Shown: one piece after another, positions 12,618 through 22,859 of the stretch
How the letters are laid out: each line of letters starts with the position of its first letter
How positions within the stretch are numbered: the first letter of the stretch is position 1
Origin: Tetradesmus obliquus
Lineage: Eukaryota > Chlorophyta > Chlorophyceae > Sphaeropleales > Scenedesmaceae
DNA: 64,000 bases
NCBI GenBank assembly: GCA_030272155.1
Contig: CP126195.1
Coordinates: 4,509,001 to 4,573,000, forward strand
Direction: 5' to 3'
Notes under the pieces: generated by a model
The model's input: only the letters and a program-made list of their open reading frames with translations
What the model was told of the DNA's origin: nothing
Databases searched by the model: none
Position numbers and translations under genes: made by a program

Positions 12618-14198
12618 CAGCGCGTCACACCTCACGCCGTTGCGCCAAGCATTTGATGACATCAGCATTGCAGGGGCACCCTGCCAATCCTCTGTACGCG
12701 CGCAAAATTCACAGCACAAACCCAGCTGTGACTGCTGCTGCTGCTGCTGCCAGCTGCATGCCAGCCCACCTGTATGTGCCGGAGGCCACAAAGCCCAGCA
12801 TTGCTGCCAGGATGCCCCAGCTGCGCACTGTGATGTACTGCACCGCATAAGCTGACACCTCAGGCTCCGGGGGGTTGAGCGCTGCAGCCACACGGCAGCA
12901 GCAGCAGCAGCAGCATCAGCAGCAGGAGCAGCGCAACAGGTTGTAGCAAGAGTGACATGCTGTGCTGTAGCGAGACATGAACCTGGCAAGACTCATGAGG
13001 GCTGCAGAGAATGAATGCACAGGAGCTGACCAGCATGGCAACAGCCATCTTGACGCATTGCCAATTGCCACTGCTGCGACTATACATGCATTGCCTATTG
13101 CCACTGCTGCTGCAACAACTATACATGCAGCTGCACTTCGTGGCAGCTGCTGATGCCACTGCCAGGCTTGCTGCCGCTGCTGCTGCGGCTAGCTGCTGCT
13201 GCTGCCTCTGTCAGCTGCTGCGGCTAGCTGCTGCTGCTGCTGCAGCTGCTGTTGTCATGCTGCTGTCAAACAGCTCTGCTGCTGCCTCTTTCAGCTGCTG
13301 CAACTCCACACTGCTGCTGCAACTAACTACTGCTGCTGCTCACCATGCACGATTGCTTCCGCACTGAAGCTGAGGCTAACTGCCACCAGCAGCCCAGTGC
13401 CCAGCGCTAGCCACAGCCCCACTGCCGCCAGCCGGTTCACAGTCTTGCTGTCGCCGTTTGCGTGCGCAGCAGCCACCCGTGGTGTGGTCAGGAACACCAG
13501 GAAGCTGAACACGTATGTGGCCAGAGATGTGGCGAGAGAGGCGAGGCTCACTGCTCCCAGCTGCTTGGTGCCTAGGTGGCCCATAAAGGCTGCAGGAAAT
13601 AACAAATAAAACATGTTACAATCACACTAAGTCGATCACCGGAAGGCCTCATTCCTTTTTCTTTTCCGGTAATGTTTTGGAGCCATCCGGTACACAACAT
13701 AAAGTCTAGGCATACACAACATAAAGAAAACTGTACACATGCTAGTGGCGAGAGTGTAACTGCTGCACCCTGAACCCACCCACCTGCAGATAGCACATTC
13801 ATGAGTGGCTCCAGCATCATGGCAGCAAGCGCTGGCACAGCAAGGTGCAGCAGCTCTGCATCATACTTTGATGGCTTCAGCAGCTGCTGCAACCGCCGCG
13901 GCATAGACCAGCTGCTGCTCAAGTCTATGCTGTGAGAGCCGCCCATGTCTGCTGCTGCTGCTCGTGCTGCTACAGAGCGCTGCAAGCGCTGCGGCCGCTG
14001 TGGCGCTGCTGCTGCTAGGCATGGCTGCGGCAGCTGCGCAGCTGCTGGCTGGCTGCATGGCCTGTGAGAGGCCCTAAGCAATGCATTACATCTGAGCCGT
14101 TGAGGGGTGTGCGGAACGGACAGACACGGCTGCAGCTGCTGCGCTGCCAGTAGCCTGGCGTTGGCCACAGGCCTGTGCTGGCCAGTACTTGGCAACAT
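10224..14198 (-). CDS. MATE family efflux transporter, predicted plastid-targeted
   Basis: Seven exons (14198-13784, 13589-13344, 12881-12770, 12547-12462, 11852-11655, 11226-11150, 10907-10224) sum to 1818 nt and give 605 residues. Residues 1 to about 80 are Arg/Ala/Gln-rich without acidic residues, a typical algal transit peptide. The MATE core begins at LLHLAVPALAAMMLEPLMN and contains LGAVSLASLATSLATYVF, the VRSWGILAAMLGFVASG to GVKDTRTPLNAAIG stretch, and VATQAMAAGFLGRHD. This layout matches chloroplast DinF/EDS5-type MATE proteins, which export small organics or salicylate-like anions with a cation gradient; the substrate here is unknown. The tail of about 60 residues is poly-Gln/Ser/Ala encoded by CAG repeats. 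Introns 4 and 5 hold degenerate copies of exon 5 ends. Confidence 0.85.
10340..10390. repeat. CTG microsatellite coding the poly-Gln tail of MATE
   Basis: About 17 CTG units, read as CAG (Gln) in the last MATE exon. The unit is interrupted once near 10350. It adds a glutamine run after the last membrane segment and before a Ser/Ala-rich tail. Confidence 0.85.
11500..12260. repeat. Degenerate copies of MATE exon 5 boundaries
   Basis: Three partial copies of exon 5 (true exon 11852-11655) surround it. A copy at about 11500-11560 repeats its 3' end plus the donor. Copies at about 12040-12140 and 12205-12260 repeat its 5' end plus the acceptor (encoding FDWGVAGAALAATISQWVSC, then FDWSVAGAALAAT). 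They lie in introns and would shift frame or introduce stops, so I treat them as non-coding relics. A CTG repeat (11580-11640) sits between the 3' copy and the true exon. Confidence 0.8.
11580..11641. repeat. CTG microsatellite in MATE intron 5
   Basis: About 20 perfect CTG units on the plus strand, in the intron just downstream of MATE exon 5 and beside a duplicated donor region. On the sense strand it is a CAG run. Confidence 0.9.
12569..12617. repeat. CAG microsatellite in MATE intron 3
   Basis: About 15 CAG units, read as CTG on the sense strand, located just before the acceptor of MATE exon 4. The sequence CGGCGGCGGCTGGCTG separates the repeat from the TTACCAG acceptor. Confidence 0.85.
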
Positions 14199-14688
14199 GC
14201 TGGCTCAGCTCCGCACGAGGCGTGCCCTGCAGCGCTGAACTATGCTTTTGATGGTGATATATATAAATCTTTTGGAAATGCAGATTGCAAAGCGACGTAA
14301 GCTGATGCAGACCGATGCGGCAAGTGGCAGAGCGCCGTTGGGTAGCGTTGTTTCCAAGGGTCAAATCAATCATTCTTACAAGAGGAACAAGAACAGTTGT
14401 TTGATTACGAAGCTGCATCGCCATACACGTGTTGACATCATGTCACTCTGGTTCACAAAGGGTGGGCGTGCCACGTCACACGCAGATGAAAGCCACGCTA
14501 GGCGATAAGAAAGCATCATCGAACCACGAGCTGTCGGAATTGACGTCAGCGGAAAAGCGTAGCCGGGCCGGCAAGTCCCGGTCAAATCCAAGAACCAGAG
14601 GACACCTTGCATCTGCGCCATTTCTCTGAGCACAGGTACAGATCCGACAACAGATGCCCTTACGCTATTGACCCTGCTTTCCTGTCTG
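14199..14688. other. Spacer: PGPP1 3' UTR and MATE promoter
   Basis: Both flanking genes are on the minus strand, so this 490 bp holds the PGPP1 3' UTR followed by the MATE promoter and 5' UTR. A TTACA (TGTAA on the minus strand) at about 14376, roughly 310 nt after the PGPP1 stop, is a plausible poly(A) signal. Confidence 0.45.
14256..14268 (-). promoter_or_regulatory. Possible TATA box of the MATE gene
   Basis: The minus strand reads TTTATATATATC about 60-70 bp upstream of the MATE start codon, in otherwise GC-rich DNA. The position relative to the transcription start is unknown. Confidence 0.35.
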
Positions 14689-16542
14689 CTACTGCGCTTG
14701 GTCCTGCTGCTGCTCCTGCTGCTTCTGCTTCACAAGCCGGCTGCACTGGTCGTGCGGCAGCAGCTGCTGCAGCGGCGCCTTAATGCCTGCAGCTGACCAG
14801 CGCCGCACACATGCATCCTCCAGCACCCGGGCTGCTACCACAGTGGGTGGCTCGCCTTGACTGGTCAAAGGTGCCACGCGAATGGTCAGCATGCCGTGCC
14901 TGTTGCCAAACACGACGTCCGTCAGGTACCGGTCACCGACAAAGACCATCTCATGCGGCTCACACCTGCCCCAGCAGCAGCAGCAGCAGCAGCAGCAGCA
15001 TCGTGTTTAAGCATCAACAATTTGCCAGTTACTGCAAGTTACTTGCAGGGTTCAGTGGTGCACGCGCTGCCAGCCGCACACCATGGTGTGTTGCTGCAGA
15101 TAGTCTTGCAGGACCAAAAGAGCTGCATGCTGCAGACAAGTGCCTGCAGGGGCTGCTTGGCTTAGCTCTCGCTGCCAGGAGCAGCAACAGCAACAGCAGT
15201 ACTCCTACCAGGTGCCAAATGCAATAAGGCAACAGTGCGACATGCCTTGCAAGCTGTGTGCTCAGAAGGACTGCCTCACTGGCAGCTGTCCAAGATTCAA
15301 TGCAGAGCCACTCACTGGAACTGCTGCTGCAGCTCCTCACATCCTCCTGCAGGCTTCTTGTCTTTGTGCCGCAGCACCTGCAGGCATGCAGGCAGCAGCA
15401 GCGTCTCTGTTCCTGGGGCCCTTGTTTACACACTGACGTTTGCATCCTTGACACGGCGCCGTATCAAGCAAGCGGCGTCAGCAGAGGCAACGCCTTGCCC
15501 CAACAAGCGCAAGCTAACTCAGCGGGCTGTAGTAAGGGTTTGCAGCGTCCTGAAATGCATTTGCGCTTACGCTTGCAAATGCCCCAGCACCTGCAGCCTT
15601 CTGAGGCTAGCTGTGCTGCTCTTTGCACGCATCCTGCACAGCAGAGTGCATACTATGCATACTATGCATAGTGTGCCATGCCTTGTCATGGCGCTGCCAT
15701 GCCCTACTTGCCCTATAACGCCTGGCAGCAGACCCACAGCCCCACATCCCTAGATACTCCCACCTGCACTCCAAAGGCTGCCTCCAGCGCTGCTGCTTCC
15801 ACTCCTTGCTCATCGTACTGCTGCAGGCCTGCTGAGTTGCTGTACAGCACGATGTTGCCGCCGAATTCAGCGCGGCAGGCGCTGAACGAAGGCAGCAGCG
15901 CAGGCGGCACTGCCAGTGCAAAGGGCTCACAGAGCGTGTTGTCCTTATCGAATATGCACACTTTGAAGCCCGCTGCTTTCACGGCCGGCCAGTCGACCCA
16001 TGATATGTCGGGTACTGAGATGTGGGGTAGCGCCAAGCTCTGGTTCCCCTGCAGAGCCGCAGAGCAGGCGGCACAGGGTGAAGTGAATTAAGAGCACATT
16101 GTAATGTTCTGAAATATTTGCAGCAAAGCGTCATACGGCTGGTGATTCAACTGGGGTTGCAGCAGACACGTCTTGGGCAGGTGGCACAGCGCAGCTGTGT
16201 CAGCAGCCTGCCGACCTGGGTTTGATATTGTGCTGCTTGCACAAGATAGCTGGCTACTGGTTCATGCGGCTTGCTATATGTCCTGCCGTTGGATACGGTA
16301 ACCTGACATCTGGCTGCCTGTTTTAGCTTGCTGTCTCTGCTGCACAACCGACTGATGGTGACCGTACCACTCCTGCGGCATGTTGCCTCTATGCAGCAGC
16401 TGCTACTCACCCCACCAAGACAAACGACATTGCATAAAGTGCAATGCAAAGCTGCCTGCTTGCCACTCACCCCCAGGATTTGTAGAAAAAGAGACGCACC
16501 AGCCAGGTTCACATTCTGAAGCAGCTTGTTCATCCTGCCCAC
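14689..16542 (-). CDS. PGPP1: Phosphatidylglycerophosphate phosphatase (YqeG/GEP4-type HAD)
   Basis: Exons 16542-16471, 16048-15764, 15377-15316 and 14965-14689 close in frame (231 residues, or 227 from the ATG at 16530). The sequence follows the plant PGPP1/YqeG/GEP4 family: QNVNLAGASLFLQILG, LALPHISVPDISWVDWPA, the HAD motif I FDKDNTL (nucleophile Asp and second Asp), LYSNSAGL (motif II Ser), RHKDKKPAGG (motif III Lys) and VGDRYLTDVVFGN (motif IV). All four HAD motifs are intact. The enzyme removes phosphate from phosphatidylglycerophosphate to make phosphatidylglycerol, in plastids of plants. A likely transit-peptide exon lies at 16826-16623. It joins in phase only through a GC-AG intron and would give 299 residues. 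The Gln-rich C-terminus is low complexity. Confidence 0.85.
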
Positions 16543-16622
16543 CTGCGGCAGCACTAGCAGTTACATTGCTACAAGAGCATGCATTCAAAGCGATCAGGAA
16601 ATGAGCAAGCCATGAGGCATGC

Positions 16623-16826
16623 CTTGTGGGTCGGCGTCAGGCCATCACTGTCTGCTGCTGCTGCTGCCCGTGTGCTGCTTCGGTGCTGGTGTCCCTGCCG
16701 AGTGGTGGGTGTTGCTAAAAAGCAGAATGGCCTACTCGAAGGCCCAATGGGGCCGAGCAACGCTGCACAGCTGGTTGTCGGAAGCCACTGACGCTGGGCG
16801 AACGGTGTGGGTTGCAGGCGGACCAT
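16623..16826 (-). CDS. PGPP1: Possible transit-peptide exon of PGPP1
   Basis: From an ATG at 16826, 68 codons rich in Arg, Thr, Ser, Ala and Pro and nearly free of acidic residues look like a chloroplast transit peptide. No GT donor in the right phase is available before the in-frame stop, but a GC donor after the Lys codon at 16623 joins in phase 0 to the acceptor at 16543. GC-AG introns exist in green algae. Without this exon the protein would begin at the ATG at 16530 and lack a targeting sequence. Confidence 0.45.
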
Positions 16827-16829
16827 CTA

Positions 16830-19800
16830 CAGGCATACTCAAGATTGCAGCAATGTTTTGATGGCGGACGAGGTGCTGCTGCCCATACGCACGTTACATG
16901 AACATAAGGATCACCCGGAGGCCAGAAAGAATGCTACCAAAGCCCTAGCACAACGGATAGTACAGGTCACCTGCAAGCACCAGCACACACGAACCCCGCA
17001 AAAGTACCGCCAACACCATACAGGATGTCACGAACGGCAGCGTGCAGCAGTCGGTACGCACATGCACAGCTCAGCTGACCTGCACAACCTGCCCTCTACA
17101 CATGGCAAACCAGCTGGCACTGGGGACAGCCCGGGGCACATGCAGAAGATCAGCTGCCATGGTCAACAGACAGTGCATGCAGAACACACGCCTGCACAGT
17201 CAAAGCGAACAGGCCGCACACGCCCACAACCGCGCAAGCACGCGCCCCTGCCTGCGCCTGCCACTCAGCGACTGTGCCAGGCTTCCTGCAACCCGAAAAG
17301 CCATTGCCAAGCAGCCACCAGCAACCACATTGGCGAATCCAGACAAGGGCACCGCCGGCAGCACATAACACCACAATTGGCCAATACCAGGTGCTGCCGG
17401 GAACAGGAATAACACGTGTGAAGGTTGATTCGGCAAAACAAGACAAGGCATAGGCATGACTGCTGTTTGCCTCTGCTGCCTCTGCTGCTGCTGCTGCACA
17501 CCAGGTCGCAGAAAACGTTAAGATTGTGCTGACCAGCTCCCCAGCACCCCGCACTTTGATTCAGCACAGCGCAAGCCACAAATCGCTCCCTTCTTGGCAC
17601 CGACTGCTAGCCGCGGGCGTGCAGGCCACACATGCCAGCATGACTCAGGCAGTGCCGGCAGAGCACCGCACAAGCAGTGGCGCAGCCTGGCACAGCAGGA
17701 GCCAGTCACCACATGGCACACCTGCAACTAACCAGTGGCCAGCTACTGCCTCTTCCCCTGCAGCTACTGCCACAGGCCTTCCCGCCACACAAACAACAAA
17801 GACATACCCAAAGCGGAGCGCAGAGAAACTGCTGCGCCCAGACAGCGGACGACCGAGCCGCCTGCAACCTGTCCTATGCTCAGCAGCCACTGCAGCCCAT
17901 CCTTATGCCAGTGACTCTGGAGTCTTGCTGCGACTCCAACCACAGTCAACATTCACAAGCAAATGCAGTTGTTGAGGAGCCGCACGGTACAAACACCGCT
18001 GCCATACGGCCCAACAGCCCCGCCGTTACTCCAAGCTTCACTCAGACACAGTCACCCGCCAGTGAAACGAAACTACACATGCACAACACAGGCAGACACT
18101 AAGACTTCACAACAAACAGGGCCCAGGCAGAGCCGCCCAGAGGGTGCCTACCGCGCAATCCCACGTGTTGCAGGCATGAAATGATGCCACAATATGCCAA
18201 TGCTGGCAACACACTGGCCACGACGATGGCAGTTGGTGTGCTCCAGCACTCCACATTGCCCCCGCAGCCGCAACACACACAGCTTAGGTCCTCCAGCAAA
18301 GTAGTGCTATCGCAGAGCCGCAAACGCGGGCTGCCGACTGCCCTGCAGTTGCATTACAACGCTGCCGTTTCATTCCCCACACGACCGCCATCCTGGTATC
18401 CAATTGGACCTACATCATACAGCCGTGACACACTTCAGAACAGGTTTGCTGCTATCAAATGCACCAGAACCAGCCCACCGCGCAAAAGCCACACTGTCGT
18501 GTACGTGCGCAGGCATGCCTTACCCTCGTGCATCTCATGAACATCCAAAGCACACGCGTGTTGGGGTTCCCTACGCAGTCTGCCTACAGAATGCACAACA
18601 GATCACAGTCGCCATGGACAATAGGCTGCGGGCAACACTGACACAGAAAAGCGCAAGCATGGCTAGCAGTCTCTGTAGATCAGCACTGTACCGACCCTCA
18701 TTGTTCAGCGGGCATCTCAGATGGCTGGTGCTATGCATGCGAGGCATTGCTATTGCTGCCAGTGACGGTTGCCGATTAAGCAACCCGAGTACAGTATGGA
18801 AACAGCAGACAGTGCAGGACAATCCACTAAACCTGCCCGGAAAACACCTGACCACCACCAGGGCGGCTGCAACCGAAGATTGCTCAGGAAGAGGAACAAC
18901 ACGGGGGAGGGGCACGCGGCACAACGCGGAAAGCATGGCTGCTGCAGGTCACTGAAAGAATCGCACCAATAGCGCAGCATGCTAGCACGGACGAGAATGA
19001 ATCCCATAGGGTGCCCCTGCTGCACCTCCCAGAAGCCGGTGCCCACAGGCACAACGCGCAATGTGATGACTGAACAGCATGACAGGCACATAACAGCAAC
19101 ACGGACAGCGTGCCGCAAACTCTGCAGCACGCGCCTGGACAGTGGAAGTGGAACCGAAACCATACGGCACAGCACCTCACAGCCATCGACAGTGACGCAC
19201 TGCTGAGATGCCGGTCCGCCTCACAACGATGACCAGCTGACTTCCTGACACCCCTGAAGGCACCCCTGAAGGCACCGGTGGAACTCACGCCGGCTGCAGC
19301 ATGCACAGCAAGGCACACACAGCACGCTGCGTGCATCCACACACACGCAACAATAATCAGTGGCACAGAGACGTCACACGATGACAGAGTGACACCTTGC
19401 TACACATGCATGCTACCCCAGACACACTCAAAAGACAGATCCGCCAGCTCAACACCGCCCCATGCACTGCTATGCAAGTGATGACCGAGCAAGAGCGACC
19501 CCATATCACACGCAGCCGCATCCTGGCTACCACCCTAGAGACAGGCAGCAGCAGCCACACACCTACAGCCCATTGCAAGCACAGACGTTGCGACACAGCC
19601 AGGACAGGCGTTCGCCCATGGCAAGTGCCACGTGCAGCCAACCAGAAACCCAGCAACGACTGATGTGACATATGCAAGGTGCTTTGCTGTTGTGCGGTCA
19701 CGGCATCAAATTCAGAGCAGCCTGCTGCCATGTCCCAGTCCTGCTGTTCACACAAGCTGCAGTGCAACCGCCCGGCCACTTTTTTCACCGCCACGGCAGC

Positions 19801-22614
19801 ACACCACCAACGCAGCACCACCAAAGACAAGGTGCAGGGGCGGGGCTGGCACCCCAATCCCCAGGAACCGGGTTCCAAGCACAGCTAGCTGGCAAACAGA
19901 ACACCATCAACAGCTCATGATAGTCACAACAGTAACAGACAGCGACAGGCGCGCACACATCCGTGCGCCTGGCACAGCTCCAGATTGAGGGTTCAAAGCT
20001 GAGCATGGCTGACACAATCACCTCCAGCCGATGGGCTCCCGAAACACAAACACACACGCACAGCTGCTGCCAAGGCTAGCCAGGGTGCAAGTCCACCGCT
20101 GTGCTTCCTCGACTGTGGGCAGCTCACATTGGGTACATCGCCACTCGCATGGAAGCACACACCAACTGACCGACCGACAAAAAATGACAGCCCAGAACAC
20201 AATAGACAATCACAACCTCCGTACCCCAGTCACGCACCATTTGCCACAGACACACGCCAGCGACGCTCAGCGAGCAGTGACGCTTTTGCGCCGCTGTAAA
20301 CACGACTGCACGTGGACAATGCAGTCAGGGACCGAGTCGAATAGCGCCGTGCTGGCCGGCATGCACACAGGTGCCGAAGGCGCACTGGCAGCAAAACACA
20401 AAGCATGCAACGTCAACCCACCAATCACGGCAGCACTGGTGCAAGCCTGCGCCTGCGCATGCATTCCGGCAACCCCTGCAGTGCCGCAGCAATAGCGCAG
20501 TTACGCATCCCAGCAGGATCCGCCGGTGCTAGCAGCACGACAGATGGGCATCAGCACGGGCCAGCTCAACGCGGCACACCATTGCGAAGGAGGCAAAGCA
20601 ACACAACAGCACGCTGATGATACCATGCCATGTTTAGCACGTCATGATATGTGCATGAACGCGGACATAATCATACTGCCTTGCAGCGCCGCGCCCCGTT
20701 TGTCAGCAGCGCACGCCACACGCAGGCTGCAGAGACACTGCGCTGAATACCTCCCCTCACAGCAGCATAGCGATTCATGCCATTCACGGCACAGGCCTGC
20801 TGCGTTCCCCGCAGTGTGACGCCCGGCTGCAAACAAACTGCAAACCCCGGTTGACGCTAAGCAAAACGACACACTCAAGGGTGTACGAGCGCACTCCTGC
20901 CAGCAACCCCAGCCCAGGCTCGCCAATCCCGCCCAGCCCGGCCAACCGATCCCACACGGGCACTGAACACACACCGCAGCTGAGCAGTCAAAACAGCCGC
21001 AACCACCTTCCTGCCAGCTGCGCGCTGTGGCACACATACACTGCTGCACAAGCAAACACACAATGGCGCAGCCCTAGAGCCTTGGCTCGCTTGCAGCAGC
21101 CGCTCGCACACCCATCTGGCATCTGCATGTGACCACCACCACCACCACCACACCTTGCAGGCACAAAGCAGTGCACACGCAGACGAGTGCAAGCGCGCAG
21201 CCTGCAGCTGCTGAGCAACAGCTGCACACGCGGCAGCCCACGTCGACACAGCAGCATTGCCCCCAGTGACAGATCCAGTCCCAAGCCCCCACAACAGTAC
21301 AATATTACCGGCCCAGGAGCTAATACCAGTGTGTGACGCGTGCACAGCTACAACCTACACCTAGATGACGCCCCTCAACCCAACCTTAGCTGCTGGAACC
21401 TCTACAGCCCCACCCCCACGCACTGGAGCAGTGCAGCAGTCCATGGAGTTGCAAGTCATCTCCCACGCTGCCCAGGTTCTAATACAAGCCTGCCAGAGAG
21501 AGAGACACATCAGCCGCACGCCACGCTTCTGGCATCCGGGCCCCCGCAGGATAGCTGCTGCCGCGGGCATGTGGGCGGCGGCACAGAGGCAGCCATGCGC
21601 ACACCCTTGCACGGCATTGACCAGCGCACTTGTGTTCGCAAGAAGACAATCCAACGCTGGTCATGGAACTCCCACACTGCAGCCTGCCCTGCAGCCACAA
21701 CGCGTGCAGAGCCCTGGTGCAGCACCTGATGCACCACTGGACCTGCTACAGCACACAGCACACAGCGACTGGTAGCACCTGCTCGGGCGTCTTTCATTCA
21801 CACCACCCACATGCAACAGAGCGGCAGCGGCAACCGTGGCTGAAACATGCACAATAAAGCTGTATGCGAGCAGCGCACGAGCGAGCTGCCCATGCAATGG
21901 CAGCGCATGCTCCAGCGCAGGGGGTGCAGCGGCAAACTGCAGCACATCCCCAGAGTGCGCAAGTGCTGCTATATCTAGTCAGCCGACAGCCAGCGAAGTT
22001 CGCCACCTGGGCTGGAAACAAGGAGCAGAAAAGGACAAGAACGCAAAGAACAGCACAACACAACTGCACGCATGCACCTGGAGAGGGCCCGGGATCTGCA
22101 GCCCAAGGCCAGGTCACATCAGCTCCCCGCGCACTTCCTGCACACATGACCACCATCTGCGACAGCAGCACCACTCCGCTGCTCATTTGCCCACCCCATC
22201 CGAGCTACACAGCAACTAAAGTGATACCGGGTTCTGCCACCCGCCTGTGAGACGACTCACTTGGCGTGGAGGCGCCGCAACTAGAGCTCACACCCCACCA
22301 GTAGGCACGCAGCATTGGCTGCCTGCATGAAAAACCCAGGCCTCCACTCGACAGCACACCCAAATGCACCAACGACTGCCGCACCTTCTTCTTCCTGACA
22401 TTCTGCAGTGCTGCCGCAGTGCTGCCCTGCACACCTCAATACCGGCGACGAGCGCTGACCCTCGCTCAAAGTCAAGTTACCCTTGCCTGCCATCAACCGT
22501 CCCGCCTGCCCCAGCCATCGCCAGCACGCTCCTGCAGCCCCAGCCCATCAGCCTGCCTGCGCTGCTTGCAGGAAGCGCGTCGCTGCTTGCAGGAAAGCCC
22601 ACCGCACCGCCGCA
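16830..22614 (-). other. 5.7 kb gene-poor tract, A/C-rich on plus strand
   Basis: I find no exon with recognisable protein character on either strand; the many open frames reflect scarce T-containing stops on the plus strand. The tract is strongly A/C-rich on the plus strand (G/T-rich on the minus strand), as are the flanks downstream of other minus-strand genes here. It lies downstream of the hnRNP gene stop at 22615. Reading by eye, the first TTACA (TGTAA on the minus strand) below that stop is at about 18353. The lowest few hundred bases should include the PGPP1 promoter. An unusually long 3' UTR or a non-coding transcript is the simplest reading. Confidence 0.4.
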
Positions 22615-22818
22615 TTACGTCAAGGACAGCTCCAGGTACCTGTTGCCCAGGTAGTGCCTGTTGCGCTCACGCACAGCGCGCAGCGCCTCGTCGCTGCTGC
22701 TGAAGGTGAGCCAGGCCTCGCCGCTGGGCCTGCCCAGCGCATCCACGCCCAGCTGCAGGCTCTCCGCAATGACTGCGTAGTTCTCGAAAAAGTTGAAGAT
22801 GTCCAGCGGCGTGGCCCT

Positions 22819-22859
<41 letters not shown>

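Noticed and set aside
16807..17412. Plus-strand open frame of 201 codons, His/Gln/Thr-rich
   Set aside because: The frame is open because the plus strand is A/C-rich; no motif, and no downstream exon continues it.
18000..22300. A transposable element or hidden gene in the gene desert
   Set aside because: I found no transposase or reverse transcriptase motifs, terminal repeats or target-site duplications; only uniform base skew is visible.
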